Below are positions 1-7,087 of a DNA stretch of 12,249 nucleotides, one piece after another. A program made the translations under genes and the position numbers. How positions within the stretch are numbered: the first letter of the stretch is position 1; the number at the start of each line of letters is the position of its first letter. The notes below the pieces were generated by a model. That model saw only the letters and a list, made by a program, of their open reading frames with translations. It made no database searches and had not been told where the DNA came from. This DNA comes from Candidatus Woesearchaeota archaeon (GTDB lineage: Archaea > Nanoarchaeota > Nanoarchaeia > Woesearchaeales > CALCXY01), in the NCBI GenBank assembly GCA_030751555.1, contig JASMFX010000058.1:1-12249 (forward strand). Reading direction: 5' to 3'.

Positions 1-222
1 ACAGTCCTTCTGACATTATGAAAACGGTAAAGAGTTGGAGTGCAAGACTGATCTTCAAGAAGTATCCCTACATCAAAGAGGAATTATGGGGAGGAGAATT
101 CTGGAGTGATGGAGGACATATTGACACCGTTAGCGAGAAGGAGGGGGTTAGAGCAAATAAAGAACTATGTAAAGGATCAAGGCAGAGATTCAGCACAACT
201 GAAGCTTGCAAGCTTTAACTAG
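1..222 (+). pseudogene. tnpA: IS200/IS605-family transposase TnpA, C-terminal part, frameshifted
   Basis: This is the 3' part of a Y1 (HUH) single-strand transposase; the 5' part, with the HUH histidines, lies left of the window. The reading frame through positions 3-146 encodes SPSDIMKTVKSW, then ARLIFKKYP and LWGGEFWSDG, the hallmark C-terminal region of IS200 TnpA. After the G5 run at 143-147 this frame goes out of register and stops at 218. The frame one base later continues as EQIKNYVKDQG and ends at the TAG at 220-222. Its tyrosine (codon 166-168) matches the catalytic Tyr of the family (I-x-x-Y-[IV]-x-x-Q). Removing one G restores a normal C-terminus, so a single-base insertion has separated the catalytic residue from the rest. 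Either the copy is dead or the base call in the G run is wrong. Family assignment rests on motif recognition. Confidence 0.88.
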
Positions 223-227
223 ATACC

Positions 228-243
228 CCGCCCCTTGGGGCGG
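228..243. repeat. GC-rich perfect inverted repeat, probable IS right-end hairpin
   Basis: CCGCCCC and GGGGCGG form a 7-bp perfect stem around TT, starting five bases after the restored transposase stop. IS200/IS605 elements lack terminal inverted repeats and are recognised through subterminal hairpins, so the position fits the right end of the element. A transcription terminator is the alternative. The sequence is strikingly GC-rich against its AT-rich surroundings. The exact cleavage site cannot be placed from one copy. Confidence 0.6.
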
Positions 244-250
244 CTGGGAG

Positions 251-264
251 CTTCATTTTTGAAG
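251..264. repeat. Short hairpin downstream of the transposase
   Basis: CTTCA and TGAAG form a 5-bp stem around TTTT, seven bases past the GC-rich palindrome. It could be the true right-end hairpin of the IS element or a chance structure. It is short, so confidence is low. Confidence 0.3.
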
Positions 265-363
265 TAACGAAATTCTTCCGAAAAATCGTAGTACGGAAAT
301 ATAAAGCATAACGATCCCCCTACATATATGAAACTTAAGTATGTAAACAATACAAAGGAAACA

Positions 364-373
364 TTTATAAATA
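364..373 (+). promoter_or_regulatory. Archaeal TATA box of vapBC
   Basis: TTTATAAATA is preceded by the purine-rich AAAGGAAAC, which resembles a BRE. Its centre lies about 29 bases before the ATG at 397, the spacing expected for transcription starting at or just before that codon. This decides the vapB start and argues against the in-frame ATG at 328, which lies upstream of the promoter. Confidence 0.7.
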
Positions 374-396
374 AGTTATACAGTCTAATTTATACT

Positions 397-618
397 ATGA
401 TCGAGCTTGAAACAAATGTTAAACAATGGGGAAACAGCATTGGAATAGTGATCCCTAAAGGTAAAGCAAAGCAAGCCCACATTAAGCCAAATGATAAGGT
501 GAGAATAATGATCACAAGAAAAAAGGATAGCTTAAAAGTTAAAGATATCTTCGGAACAGTAAAGTTAAAGCAAAATACTCAAGACTTGATGAAAGAAATT
601 GATAAGGAGTTTGAGTAA
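397..618 (+). CDS. vapB: AbrB/MazE-type antitoxin (VapB-like)
   Basis: This is a 73-aa protein with a SpoVT/AbrB swapped-hairpin DNA-binding domain at about residues 3-45. The segment VKQWGNSIGIVIPK (residues 8-21) is the classic MazE/AbrB signature, followed by NDKVRIMI. The C-terminal acidic tail (from about 55, ending KEIDKEFE) is the usual toxin-binding arm. The start at 397 was chosen because a TATA box ends 23 bases upstream, implying a leaderless mRNA; an in-frame ATG at 328 would add 23 residues lying ahead of the promoter. vapC begins one base after the stop codon, so the two are co-transcribed. In this family the antitoxin neutralises the toxin and represses its own promoter. It lies beside an IS end, a common setting for such modules. 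Confidence 0.85.
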   Translation: MIELETNVKQWGNSIGIVIPKGKAKQAHIKPNDKVRIMITRKKDSLKVKDIFGTVKLKQNTQDLMKEIDKEFE

Positions 619-619
619 A

Positions 620-988
620 ATGCCATATTTTTTTGATACTTACGCATTATTTGAGATAATTAATAAAAACGAAAACTACAGTAAATATTTTGAAGAGGAA
701 ATTATCACCTCAAACCTAAATTTAGCTGAATTATTTTATGGTTTTTTAAAAGAAAATAAATCAGGTTTAATAGACGAATGGAAGGACAAAGTAAAATTAC
801 TCATCGATAAGATAGAGTTAGTGGTTATTATTGATTCAGTAAAATTCAAACATAAGCACAAGAATAAAAGTTTTTCATTTATCGATTGCCTAGGATACAA
901 CATAGCAAAAAGCTTAAACATTCCTTTTTTAACAGGAGATAAAGAATTCAAAGGGTTGGATAATGTCGAATTTGTGGGATCAACTTGA
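620..988 (+). CDS. vapC: PIN-domain ribonuclease toxin (VapC-like)
   Basis: This is a 122-aa protein of normal VapC length, a single PIN domain. The acidic metal-binding residues expected of a PIN nuclease are visible: D6 in FFDTYAL, E37 in LNLAELFYGF, D89 in SFIDCLGY and D107 in LTGDKEF. The motif IPFLTGDKEFKGL is the standard C-terminal PIN pattern. The family cleaves RNA, often tRNA or rRNA, in a Mg2+-dependent way and is inhibited by the cognate VapB. The start at 620 was preferred over an upstream ATG at 599 because it directly follows the vapB stop with a one-base gap and places D6 at the normal distance from the N-terminus. The gene is convergent with livF, whose stop is 30 bases away. 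It appears intact, so the pair is probably functional. Confidence 0.87.
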   Translation: MPYFFDTYALFEIINKNENYSKYFEEEIITSNLNLAELFYGFLKENKSGLIDEWKDKVKLLIDKIELVVIIDSVKFKHKHKNKSFSFIDCLGYNIAKSLNIPFLTGDKEFKGLDNVEFVGST

Positions 989-1018
989 GGTTTTGACTAA
1001 GGCTAAAGTGGTTACTGC

Positions 1019-1726
1019 TTAATACCTCCCACCCAGATAGACATCCTTTATCTTTTTATCCTTTAGAATCTTTTTATCACCTGTAAGAGCAATCTTTCCA
1101 TCCTCTAGTAAATATGTTCTATCAGCTATCTCAATTGCTTTCTTTGCATTCTGTTCAACAATCAACATTGCAATGCCATCATCCCTTAAACGAGAGATAG
1201 TAGCAAAAACCTCTTTTTGCAACTTTGGACTTAACCCCAAAGAGGGCTCATCCAAAAGAAGCAAAGCAGGATTCTGCATCAATGCTCTTCCCAAAGCGAG
1301 CATTTGTTGCTGCCCCCCACTTAGTCCATAGGCAAGCTTATCTGCCCTCTCTTTTAATATAGGAAATTTTTCATAAACCATCGCTAGATTTTTATCCATA
1401 ACCTCTTGATCGGTTATCAATGGCGCACCAATCTCTAGGTTTTCCTTAACAGTAAGATTCCCAAAATTAATTCTTCCCTGGTTGACATAGCTCACCCCTA
1501 ACTCCATAAGCTCATGCGTCTTCAATCCAGTGATATCCTTTTCCTTAAAGACAATCCTCCCTCCAGTCACAGTTGCGATATTAAATATTGATTTAATAAC
1601 AGTAGACTTTCCTGCTCCATTTGGACCTATCAAAGCAACTATCTCTCCAGGATCTACTTTTAGATTTATTCCTTTCAAAACCTCAAGTTCATCATACCCA
1701 GCGTGCAATTTCTCAATCTCTAGCAT
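1019..1726 (-). CDS. livF: Branched-chain amino acid ABC transporter ATP-binding protein LivF
   Basis: This is a 235-aa cytoplasmic ATPase of normal LivF length. Motifs in order are Walker A GPNGAGKS (34-41), Q-loop glutamine Q83 in VNQGRINF, ABC signature LSGGQ (135-139), Walker B LLLLDEP with D159 and E160, and IVEQNAKKA (189-197). The histidine switch is replaced by Q-N, which is characteristic of LivF and separates it from LivG (IEHD). It ends DVYLGGRY, like other LivF proteins. LivF pairs with LivG to drive import through LivH and LivM. It is the last gene of the operon. Its ATG shares one base with the TGA of the frameshifted livK2 (TGATG), so translation is probably coupled. If livK2 really terminates early, livF translation may suffer. 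Confidence 0.95.
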   Translation of the reverse strand: MLEIEKLHAGYDELEVLKGINLKVDPGEIVALIGPNGAGKSTVIKSIFNIATVTGGRIVFKEKDITGLKTHELMELGVSYVNQGRINFGNLTVKENLEIGAPLITDQEVMDKNLAMVYEKFPILKERADKLAYGLSGGQQQMLALGRALMQNPALLLLDEPSLGLSPKLQKEVFATISRLRDDGIAMLIVEQNAKKAIEIADRTYLLEDGKIALTGDKKILKDKKIKDVYLGGRY

Positions 1727-2782
1727 CAGACCAACACCAACTCTTTATCCTTAATCAACACCATCTTAATAGGAATACTTGGCTTTCTTGACGAGTCCAA
1801 ATCAACTATTCCTGACAATCCCTTAAACTCTCCCAACTCCGTAATAGCACCAGGAATCTCACCACCATCCTTAACAGCATTCCAAACCAGATGAACAACA
1901 TCATAACCCATTCCAGCCTCAGGATTAGCGTCCTTGCCCTCAAACAACTCTTCAAACCGTGAATTCTCCTCAGTCCCCTTAATCATGAATTCATGGGCAG
2001 CTGCATAAACTCCATCCAGATCTTCAATGGTTTTAAACAAATTTGTGGAAACAGGAGTATCAGAAAACACAATCAAGCCATCGTACTGATCCTTTATCTG
2101 CTTAACAACCCTATCAGGTCTCAAATCAAAGACATAGATTGCTTGAGGTTCCTTATCAGCCAACTTAAAGATCTGAGTTTTCTGGTCAGGATCATCTGGG
2201 GTGTAGAATTCCTCGCCAACGATCTCCAATCCATCTCCCTCGAATTTTTCCCTTGCAATATTCATCAAGGCATGTCCAGCTTCAATATTAGAAGAGAGCA
2301 GACCAATCTCAGTTATCCCCTGATCCTTAAAAAAAATCACTCGCAATCGAGGTGAGATCCTCTGTTGTCTGAAAATACTGGTAGACGTTGTCGTATTCCC
2401 TAAAGTCTGCGTAGGTCAGTGAAGTAACTACAGGAATATCCTCCTCCACTGCAAGAGGGATGGCAGTTGCAGATGCTCCTGACATTGTTGTAAAAATCAA
2501 ATCAGGTCTTTGGAGAGCAACTTTCCGGTAAGCATTAATCCCTTCCTTTGGCTGATTCATATTATCCTCAATGACTAATCTCAAATTTCCCCCTTCACTA
2601 TTGATCTCTGCAACAGCCTTTTCAGCACCCATTGCTACATGAGTCCCATGGATTGCTGCAGGTCCTGTTAGTGTTACCAATAGTCCAATAGTAAACGTAT
2701 CATTTTTTTCAACTTCTTCCCCACAAGCTAATAAAATAACTAAACTCATTAACAATATTCCAAGTAGTTTCTTCATCTTCAT
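1726..2782 (-). pseudogene. livK: Second LIV substrate-binding lipoprotein, split by a frameshift in a T8 run
   Basis: Two reading frames together encode one type I periplasmic-binding protein (Peripla_BP_6/ANF fold). The 5' part (2782-2327) has a lipoprotein signal peptide with lipobox LLAC (C20), then FTIGLLVTLTGPAA and the first lobe to residue 151, ending ASDFF and TAA. The 3' part, ending at 1726, continues at once as KDQGITEIGLLSS with the second lobe, including MGYDVVHLVWNAV. The break lies in a run of eight T (A8 at 2329-2336 on the plus strand); seven would give one continuous 351-aa protein, a normal LivK length. The 5' end overlaps livG by four bases and the 3' end overlaps livF by one. 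A real mutation, phase variation, transcriptional slippage or a homopolymer sequencing error are all possible. The substrate cannot be read from the sequence and may differ from that of livK1. Confidence 0.88.
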
Positions 2783-3510
2783 TCCCCCAGATAGGCATCT
2801 AGTACTTTTTTGTTTTTCTGTATCACTTTAGGTTTTCCTTGAGCAATGACCCTCCCTTCATCTAAAACATAGACATCATCAGCAAGATCCATGACAAAGT
2901 TCATATCGTGCTCTATAAGGAGAATAGTTTCTCCCTTCTTTTTTAATGTTCGCAAGATCGCCTTAATCTCCTTTCGCAATCTTGGATTCACACCAGCTAC
3001 TGGTTCATCAAGCATCAACAAGCTGTGCGGCTTCGCCAATGCAACAGCCAAATCCAAAAGTTTTCTCTGGCCATAGCTCAAATCAGTCGCATAGGTATTC
3101 AAAGGTTTATCAAGATTAACAAGTCTCAAGGCTTCCTTAATCTTAGCTTCATCTATATCTGGCTTTGAAATGGCATTTTTCAAAAGACATTCATCATCAA
3201 CACTGATCGCAATCGCTAAATGGTCTTTTATGGTTAAATTCTTGAAAAGCCTTACTTCTTGAAATGTTCTCGCTACACCTGTCCTTGCAATGCTAAAATC
3301 AGCTAACTCACTGATATCTTTTCCCTCAAATTCTATCTTTCCTCCATCTTTTTTGATAATATTTGAGATAACATGAAATAACGTACTCTTGCCTGAACCA
3401 TTAGGCCCTATAATCGCAGTGATGCTCCCTTTTTTTATGTCAAGGCTTGCTTTTTGCAATGCATGGATCCCTCCAAAATTCTTTGACACTGCCTTAATAC
3501 CTAATGTCAT
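2779..3510 (-). CDS. livG: Branched-chain amino acid ABC transporter ATP-binding protein LivG
   Basis: This is a 243-aa ATPase. Motifs are Walker A GPNGSGKS (35-42), Q-loop Q84 in RTFQEVRLF, signature LSYGQ (144-148; the LSxGQ form is usual in LivG), Walker B LLMLDEP (D168, E169) and the switch LIEHDMNFVM with H201. The phrase VARTFQ and the C-terminal VLDAYLGE are typical of LivG. It is slightly shorter than many bacterial LivG proteins, which are near 255 aa. It forms the ATPase pair with LivF on the cytoplasmic face of the LivHM permease. Its ATG overlaps the livM TGA by four bases (ATGA), and its own stop overlaps the livK2 start in the same way, so the genes form one translationally coupled unit. 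Confidence 0.95.
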   Translation of the reverse strand: MTLGIKAVSKNFGGIHALQKASLDIKKGSITAIIGPNGSGKSTLFHVISNIIKKDGGKIEFEGKDISELADFSIARTGVARTFQEVRLFKNLTIKDHLAIAISVDDECLLKNAISKPDIDEAKIKEALRLVNLDKPLNTYATDLSYGQRKLLDLAVALAKPHSLLMLDEPVAGVNPRLRKEIKAILRTLKKKGETILLIEHDMNFVMDLADDVYVLDEGRVIAQGKPKVIQKNKKVLDAYLGE

Positions 3511-4379
3511 TCTAAATCAACCCTCCCAAAAATTCCTCTTGGTCTATACATAAGCAAACCCAGCAACACCACAGCATACAACATCTGTCGTAGTGGGCCA
3601 AGGATAGAGCTACTAATGGATAAAAAACGCAGCAACTCAGGAAGCAGGATAAGAATAATCGTGCCAACTATGCTCCCTTTAAAGCTTGCCACTCCTCCAA
3701 TAATGACGATGCTAAGGATCAGAATAATCTCCATAATATAAAAGGTGCCAGGATCAATATAGGAGATATAATGCGCAAATAAACTTCCGGCAAGACCTGC
3801 AAAAAACGCACTTACAGTCATTGCCTTAGCCTTGAGATTAAAAGTGTTTTTCCCCAAAACCCTCAAGCCTAACTCATCATCCCTTGTTGCCTCTAATAAT
3901 CTTCCAAACGGAGAACTTACAATCCTCCACATGATATACAAACATATCGCCGCTATAATCAGGACAAAGATAAAATACATAAGATTGCCTTTAATCACCA
4001 AACCAAAAATATTTGGCTTTGCAATACCTGGTAATCCTAATGGCCCTCTTGTTAGCCATCTCCAATTTAACATGAGCGAGGTAAATACAAACGAGAAGCC
4101 AAGTGTGGCGAGCACAAGGTAGTCTCCTTTTAATTCTCGTGTTAGATAGACAAGAAGATATCCAAAAACTGCAGCGATCACACCTGCACAAATAAAAGCA
4201 ACTACAAAAGGCACACCAGCTTTTGTTAGTAATGCAGATGTGTAGGCTCCTAACCCAAAAAAAGCAACATGGCCAAGATTCAACAACCCAGCATACCCTA
4301 GCGCAACGTTATAGCTCACAGCAAAAATTGAATAAATGCTCATGAGGATAAGGATGTGAAGAATATAGTTCTCAATCAT
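3507..4379 (-). CDS. livM: Branched-chain amino acid ABC transporter permease LivM
   Basis: This is a 290-aa integral membrane protein with about eight hydrophobic segments. The N-terminal GYAGLLNLGHVAFFGLGAY (about residues 28-46) and RGPLGLPGI (about 111-119) are signature LivM sequences. The cytoplasmic loop ATRDDELGLRVLGKNTF corresponds to the region that contacts the ATPases, and the C-terminal PRGIFGR is also typical. It pairs with LivH to form the translocation pore. The N-terminal hydrophilic extension seen in some longer bacterial LivM proteins is missing, which is common in shorter members. Its start overlaps the livH stop by four bases and its stop overlaps livG by four bases. Confidence 0.95.
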   Translation of the reverse strand: MIENYILHILILMSIYSIFAVSYNVALGYAGLLNLGHVAFFGLGAYTSALLTKAGVPFVVAFICAGVIAAVFGYLLVYLTRELKGDYLVLATLGFSFVFTSLMLNWRWLTRGPLGLPGIAKPNIFGLVIKGNLMYFIFVLIIAAICLYIMWRIVSSPFGRLLEATRDDELGLRVLGKNTFNLKAKAMTVSAFFAGLAGSLFAHYISYIDPGTFYIMEIILILSIVIIGGVASFKGSIVGTIILILLPELLRFLSISSSILGPLRQMLYAVVLLGLLMYRPRGIFGRVDLE

Positions 4380-5257
4380 TGCTTAACCCCCTTACTTAGT
4401 CCAAAAAGACCTGTGGGTTTGAAAACGAGAAATATCAAGAGCACCAAAAAAGCTATGGCATCTTTATATCCAGAAGGCAAAAACCAGATTCCATAGTTTT
4501 CAATCAGCCCTAACAGATAGCTTCCTACAACTGCTCCAGGAACGCTTGTAATCCCTCCTACAACAGCCCCTGTAAATCCTCTAATAATAAGCATGGTCCC
4601 CATATCTGGGAAGATGTTTTGTTCAAGTCCAATAAGTATCCCACCTATGCCTGCTAAGACAGAACCCAAGAAAAAGCTCCAATCCGCAACTCTTATTTGA
4701 TTAATCCCTACAACACTTGCCAATTCTTTATTATCAGCTACTGCCCGCATATTCCTTCCGAGTTTTGTTTTTTTCATAAATACATACAATGCAACAAAAA
4801 TAACAATACTTACTCCAATAATGATAATCTGCAGCGGCGTGATAGCTGCTCCATAAAAATTCAAACCTTTACTCACAGTTATCAATCCTATTGATTTCAC
4901 AGTTGCACCAAAGATGAGTTGGATAGAATTCGCAACCAGAATCAGCAGAGCAATGCTTGCTATGAGTAAAACAACATTTGACGCTTTTTTGTTCTGCAAA
5001 GGTAGGTAGACAAATCTGAAAAGACCAACCCCAAAGATTCCTGTGAATATGAGTGTAAGAAAAGCAGAGGCAAAAAAGGGCCAACCTAGCAAGGAAAAAA
5101 GAGTGAAGAGAATATATCCTCCAACAGCAACTGTTGCTCCATGCGCAAGGTGCATAAACCTATTGGTTGAATAGATAAGTGAAAAACCTGAGGCAACTAA
5201 TGCATAGATACTTCCTGCTATTAGTCCATTTATGGTGAATTGTAACAATGCTGCCAT
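4376..5257 (-). CDS. livH: Branched-chain amino acid ABC transporter permease LivH
   Basis: This is a 293-aa integral membrane protein. The N-terminus INGLIAGSIYALVASGFSLI, followed by NRFMHLAHGA and GGYILF, is diagnostic of LivH. The cytoplasmic coupling loop reads RAVADNKELASVVGIN, and the C-terminal region has GGITSVPGAVVGSY and a terminal FKPTGLFG, all standard. It partners LivM. The start at 5257 has no clear Shine-Dalgarno sequence; an AT-rich stretch with a T8 run lies between it and the livK1 stop 37 bases away. It could therefore be read from a weak internal promoter as well as from read-through of livK1. Downstream it overlaps livM by four bases. Confidence 0.95.
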   Translation of the reverse strand: MAALLQFTINGLIAGSIYALVASGFSLIYSTNRFMHLAHGATVAVGGYILFTLFSLLGWPFFASAFLTLIFTGIFGVGLFRFVYLPLQNKKASNVVLLIASIALLILVANSIQLIFGATVKSIGLITVSKGLNFYGAAITPLQIIIIGVSIVIFVALYVFMKKTKLGRNMRAVADNKELASVVGINQIRVADWSFFLGSVLAGIGGILIGLEQNIFPDMGTMLIIRGFTGAVVGGITSVPGAVVGSYLLGLIENYGIWFLPSGYKDAIAFLVLLIFLVFKPTGLFGLSKGVKQ

Positions 5258-5260
5258 ATT

Positions 5261-5288
5261 AAAATTAAAAAAAAGAAATTAATAAGGT
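5261..5288 (-). terminator. Poly-T attenuator-like tract between livK1 and livH
   Basis: On the minus strand the livK1-livH gap contains TTTCTTTTTTTTAATTTT (T8 at 5274-5267). Archaeal RNA polymerases terminate at U-rich runs without needing a hairpin, so this may release part of the transcripts after livK1, giving more binding protein than permease. The preceding TTATTAAT, centred about 25 bases before the livH ATG, could instead act as a weak TATA box. Both readings are inference. Confidence 0.45.
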
Positions 5289-5294
5289 TTGCGC

Positions 5295-6374
5295 TTATTC
5301 AACAAGCACAAAGGCCCCATCAGAAACCACATACACTTCGTAGTTACCTGAAACCTCTCCCTTATCATCAAAGACAATGTTTCCAGATGCTCCATCAAAC
5401 TGAACATTGTAAAGATTATCTTTAATCTCAACAGGTGTGGTAGCTCCTAGTTTCACTGCCCAAACAATGGATGTAAGTGCATCATAACCTTGAGCTGCAA
5501 AAGGTCCAGGACCCTCACCAAACTCTGCATTGTGTTTTGCAATAAAGTCTGAGGTTCCAGAGCTGACCGAGCTTACAATTAAGCCTTCAGCTGCAAGTCC
5601 TGCATTTTCAGTAGTGTATGGTGCTTTCAGTCCTTCTGATCCATACAAAGCAACCTCTAACCCTAATTCTTGGATTTGCTTCAGAGCTGCTACAAAGCTA
5701 TCTGGGCTATTACCTGCAATAAAGATTGCATCTGCACCAGATCCTTTTATTTTAGTCAACTGAGCTCTCAGATCAACAGATTTTCTTTCATAGGTTTCAG
5801 AAGCCACTACTTCTCCACCAAGATCTGTAAAAGCCTTTGAGATAACATTGCTGATACCTACTCCATAATCCTCATTGCTGTATAAAATAGAGAGTTTTCT
5901 AAAGTCTGCATCATAGATCAAATTTGCTGCAAAAACACCTTGCAAAGCATCGCTTGGTATTGTTCTAAAGATAAAATCTCCAGCTTCACTAATATCTGGG
6001 CTTGTTGAAGCAGGACTCACCATTACAACCTGATTTTCTTCAGCAACAGGTGCAGCCGCTAGTGTAGCTCCACTACAAAGCTCTCCCAAAATCGCATCCA
6101 CTCCATCTAAGCTAATAAGCTTGTTAATCGCACTTACTGCTTCCTTTCCCTCACATTTAGAATCTTCTACTTTTAATACTACATTTACATCAGAATCTTT
6201 TACTGCCATTTGTAAACCCTTCATTACTCCTTCACCATAGCTTGCTACATCTCCTGATAACGGAAGCATAACTCCTATGGTAACTTCCTGAGTGCTTGGA
6301 GCACTAGGTGCCTCTGTACAGCCAAGTAATATACTAAGCATTAACATTAATCCTACTATAATTTTTATCTTCAT
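5295..6374 (-). CDS. livK: Branched-chain amino acid-type ABC transporter substrate-binding lipoprotein
   Basis: This is a 359-aa extracellular binding protein of the Peripla_BP_6 (Leu/Ile/Val) family, anchored by a lipid. A short Lys-containing N-terminus, a hydrophobic stretch and the lipobox LLGC (Cys at residue 19 from this start) are followed by a Ser/Pro/Ala linker. The mature domain begins VTIGVMLPLSGDVASYGEG, then VMVSPASTSPDIS, YSNEDYGVG and GADAIFIAGN, and closes with FAAQGYDALTSIVWAV and FDGASGNIVFDD. These are standard LivK-fold elements. The ATG at 6374 was chosen over a GTG at 6383 because GGAGG sits nine bases before it; the GTG would lie inside that leader. It is the first transporter gene. 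Substrate specificity (branched-chain amino acids, amides or urea-like compounds) cannot be decided here. Confidence 0.93.
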   Translation of the reverse strand: MKIKIIVGLMLMLSILLGCTEAPSAPSTQEVTIGVMLPLSGDVASYGEGVMKGLQMAVKDSDVNVVLKVEDSKCEGKEAVSAINKLISLDGVDAILGELCSGATLAAAPVAEENQVVMVSPASTSPDISEAGDFIFRTIPSDALQGVFAANLIYDADFRKLSILYSNEDYGVGISNVISKAFTDLGGEVVASETYERKSVDLRAQLTKIKGSGADAIFIAGNSPDSFVAALKQIQELGLEVALYGSEGLKAPYTTENAGLAAEGLIVSSVSSGTSDFIAKHNAEFGEGPGPFAAQGYDALTSIVWAVKLGATTPVEIKDNLYNVQFDGASGNIVFDDKGEVSGNYEVYVVSDGAFVLVE

Positions 6375-6420
6375 TGTTTCCACCCTCCAAATATTATTTA
6401 AACCCCTAAGGGTCTTTTAG

Positions 6421-6429
6421 TATTTAAAT
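6421..6429 (-). promoter_or_regulatory. Candidate TATA box for the liv operon
   Basis: On the minus strand ATTTAAATA is centred about 50 bases before the livK1 ATG. Initiation 26 bases downstream would give a leader of about 25 bases that contains the GGAGG ribosome site. A second AT-rich element (TTTAAATAATAT, 6402-6391) lies nearer and could give a leaderless transcript instead. The intact Shine-Dalgarno makes the first choice better. Confidence 0.45.
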
Positions 6430-6431
6430 GT

Positions 6432-7013
6432 TTAGTCTATTATTCCTTTTTCTCTTATTTTGTTTTCGTACCACTGTAGTGTATACTCTACGGTGTGATG
6501 CACCCAGATTCTCCCTGCTTTAATGTAATCTCTGAACTGATGCGTAGTACCTCTCCTATCTGATTCTGGATCTCCTTTTCCAAGCTCTTTATTTAACAAA
6601 ATATATCTCATCAATTGATACATTCCCATGACAAGCATTAATTGATCAGTATTCTCCTCACTCTTGGTTACCACTGGAATTCCCCACTCATTTGATAGTG
6701 TTACATCCTCAGGACTAATGTCTAATTCTTGTGAATAATCGCAAAGTACCATGGGGGTTCTGGCAAAATGCGCATGATGGCAAAGATGCATTGTTTGAAC
6801 CTCTGGCTGTTCTCCTTCTCTTGTAGGAAAATAGATCTGGCTAAGAATACCTTGGTATTCATTGTCTCGGAGCATTTCCATAGCTTGGACAAGGTTGGTT
6901 GAAATTTCATAGCTTAACCTAAAATGATCCAAGAAAGGTGAAAGTTCCTTCTCAACCTGCTCTTTAAGCAAATCTTCACCAATCAATAATGTCTCAACTT
7001 GTTTTGCACTCAT
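6432..7013 (-). CDS. Receiver-like protein of unknown function
   Basis: This is a 193-aa protein not recognised by name. Its first ~125 residues follow the beta-alpha order of a CheY-like receiver: VETLLIGEDLLKEQ (6-19) resembles the first strand with its acidic pair, GILSQIYFP (55-63) aligns with the phospho-acceptor strand, TPMVLCDYSQE resembles strand four, and IPVVTKSEE (112-120) the conserved lysine strand. The acceptor aspartate would be Q59, so phosphorylation looks impossible. A His/Cys cluster (H76, C78, H79, H80, H82) and H172-H173 might bind metal. The C-terminal part is helical and rich in aromatic residues, with no DNA-binding motif I can see. It precedes livK1 by 57 bases on the same strand and diverges from the tandem Lrp gene, so a role in regulating amino-acid uptake is possible. 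The fold assignment is by eye. Confidence 0.55.
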   Translation of the reverse strand: MSAKQVETLLIGEDLLKEQVEKELSPFLDHFRLSYEISTNLVQAMEMLRDNEYQGILSQIYFPTREGEQPEVQTMHLCHHAHFARTPMVLCDYSQELDISPEDVTLSNEWGIPVVTKSEENTDQLMLVMGMYQLMRYILLNKELGKGDPESDRRGTTHQFRDYIKAGRIWVHHTVEYTLQWYENKIREKGIID

Positions 7014-7057
7014 TTGTTTCCACCCTTATTTATTCTAACATAGTGGTAAACACTCAG

Positions 7058-7067
7058 ATATATTAAA
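7058..7067 (-). promoter_or_regulatory. Candidate TATA box for the receiver-like gene
   Basis: On the minus strand TTTAATATAT lies about 50 bases before the ATG at 7013. Transcription starting 26 bases downstream would leave a leader of about 23 bases containing AGGGTGGAAACAA, whose GGTG can pair with the 16S 3' end. It lies about 40 bases from the divergent Lrp promoter, so one regulator could govern both. Confidence 0.45.
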
Positions 7068-7087
7068 TTAAGTCATAAATAATTACA

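Noticed and set aside
328..396. Upstream ATG extending the antitoxin by 23 residues
   Set aside because: The TATA box at 364-373 lies inside this extension, and the AbrB domain starts normally at the ATG at 397.
736..951. Open frame antisense to vapC
   Set aside because: It lies fully within a well-supported PIN-domain gene and resembles no known protein.
1726..2346. 3' half of livK2 as a separate gene starting at TTG
   Set aside because: Its first residues are out-of-frame read-through and it lacks the first lobe and signal peptide; it is the rest of one frameshifted binding protein.
1019..6374. Bacterial origin of the contig suggested by a LIV operon and lipoboxes
   Set aside because: LIV importers and lipobox lipoproteins also occur in archaea, and the promoter structure across the window is archaeal; still, horizontal transfer of the operon is not excluded.
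6375..6383. GTG start at 6383 for livK1
   Set aside because: It lies inside the Shine-Dalgarno leader; the ATG at 6374 has GGAGG at proper spacing.
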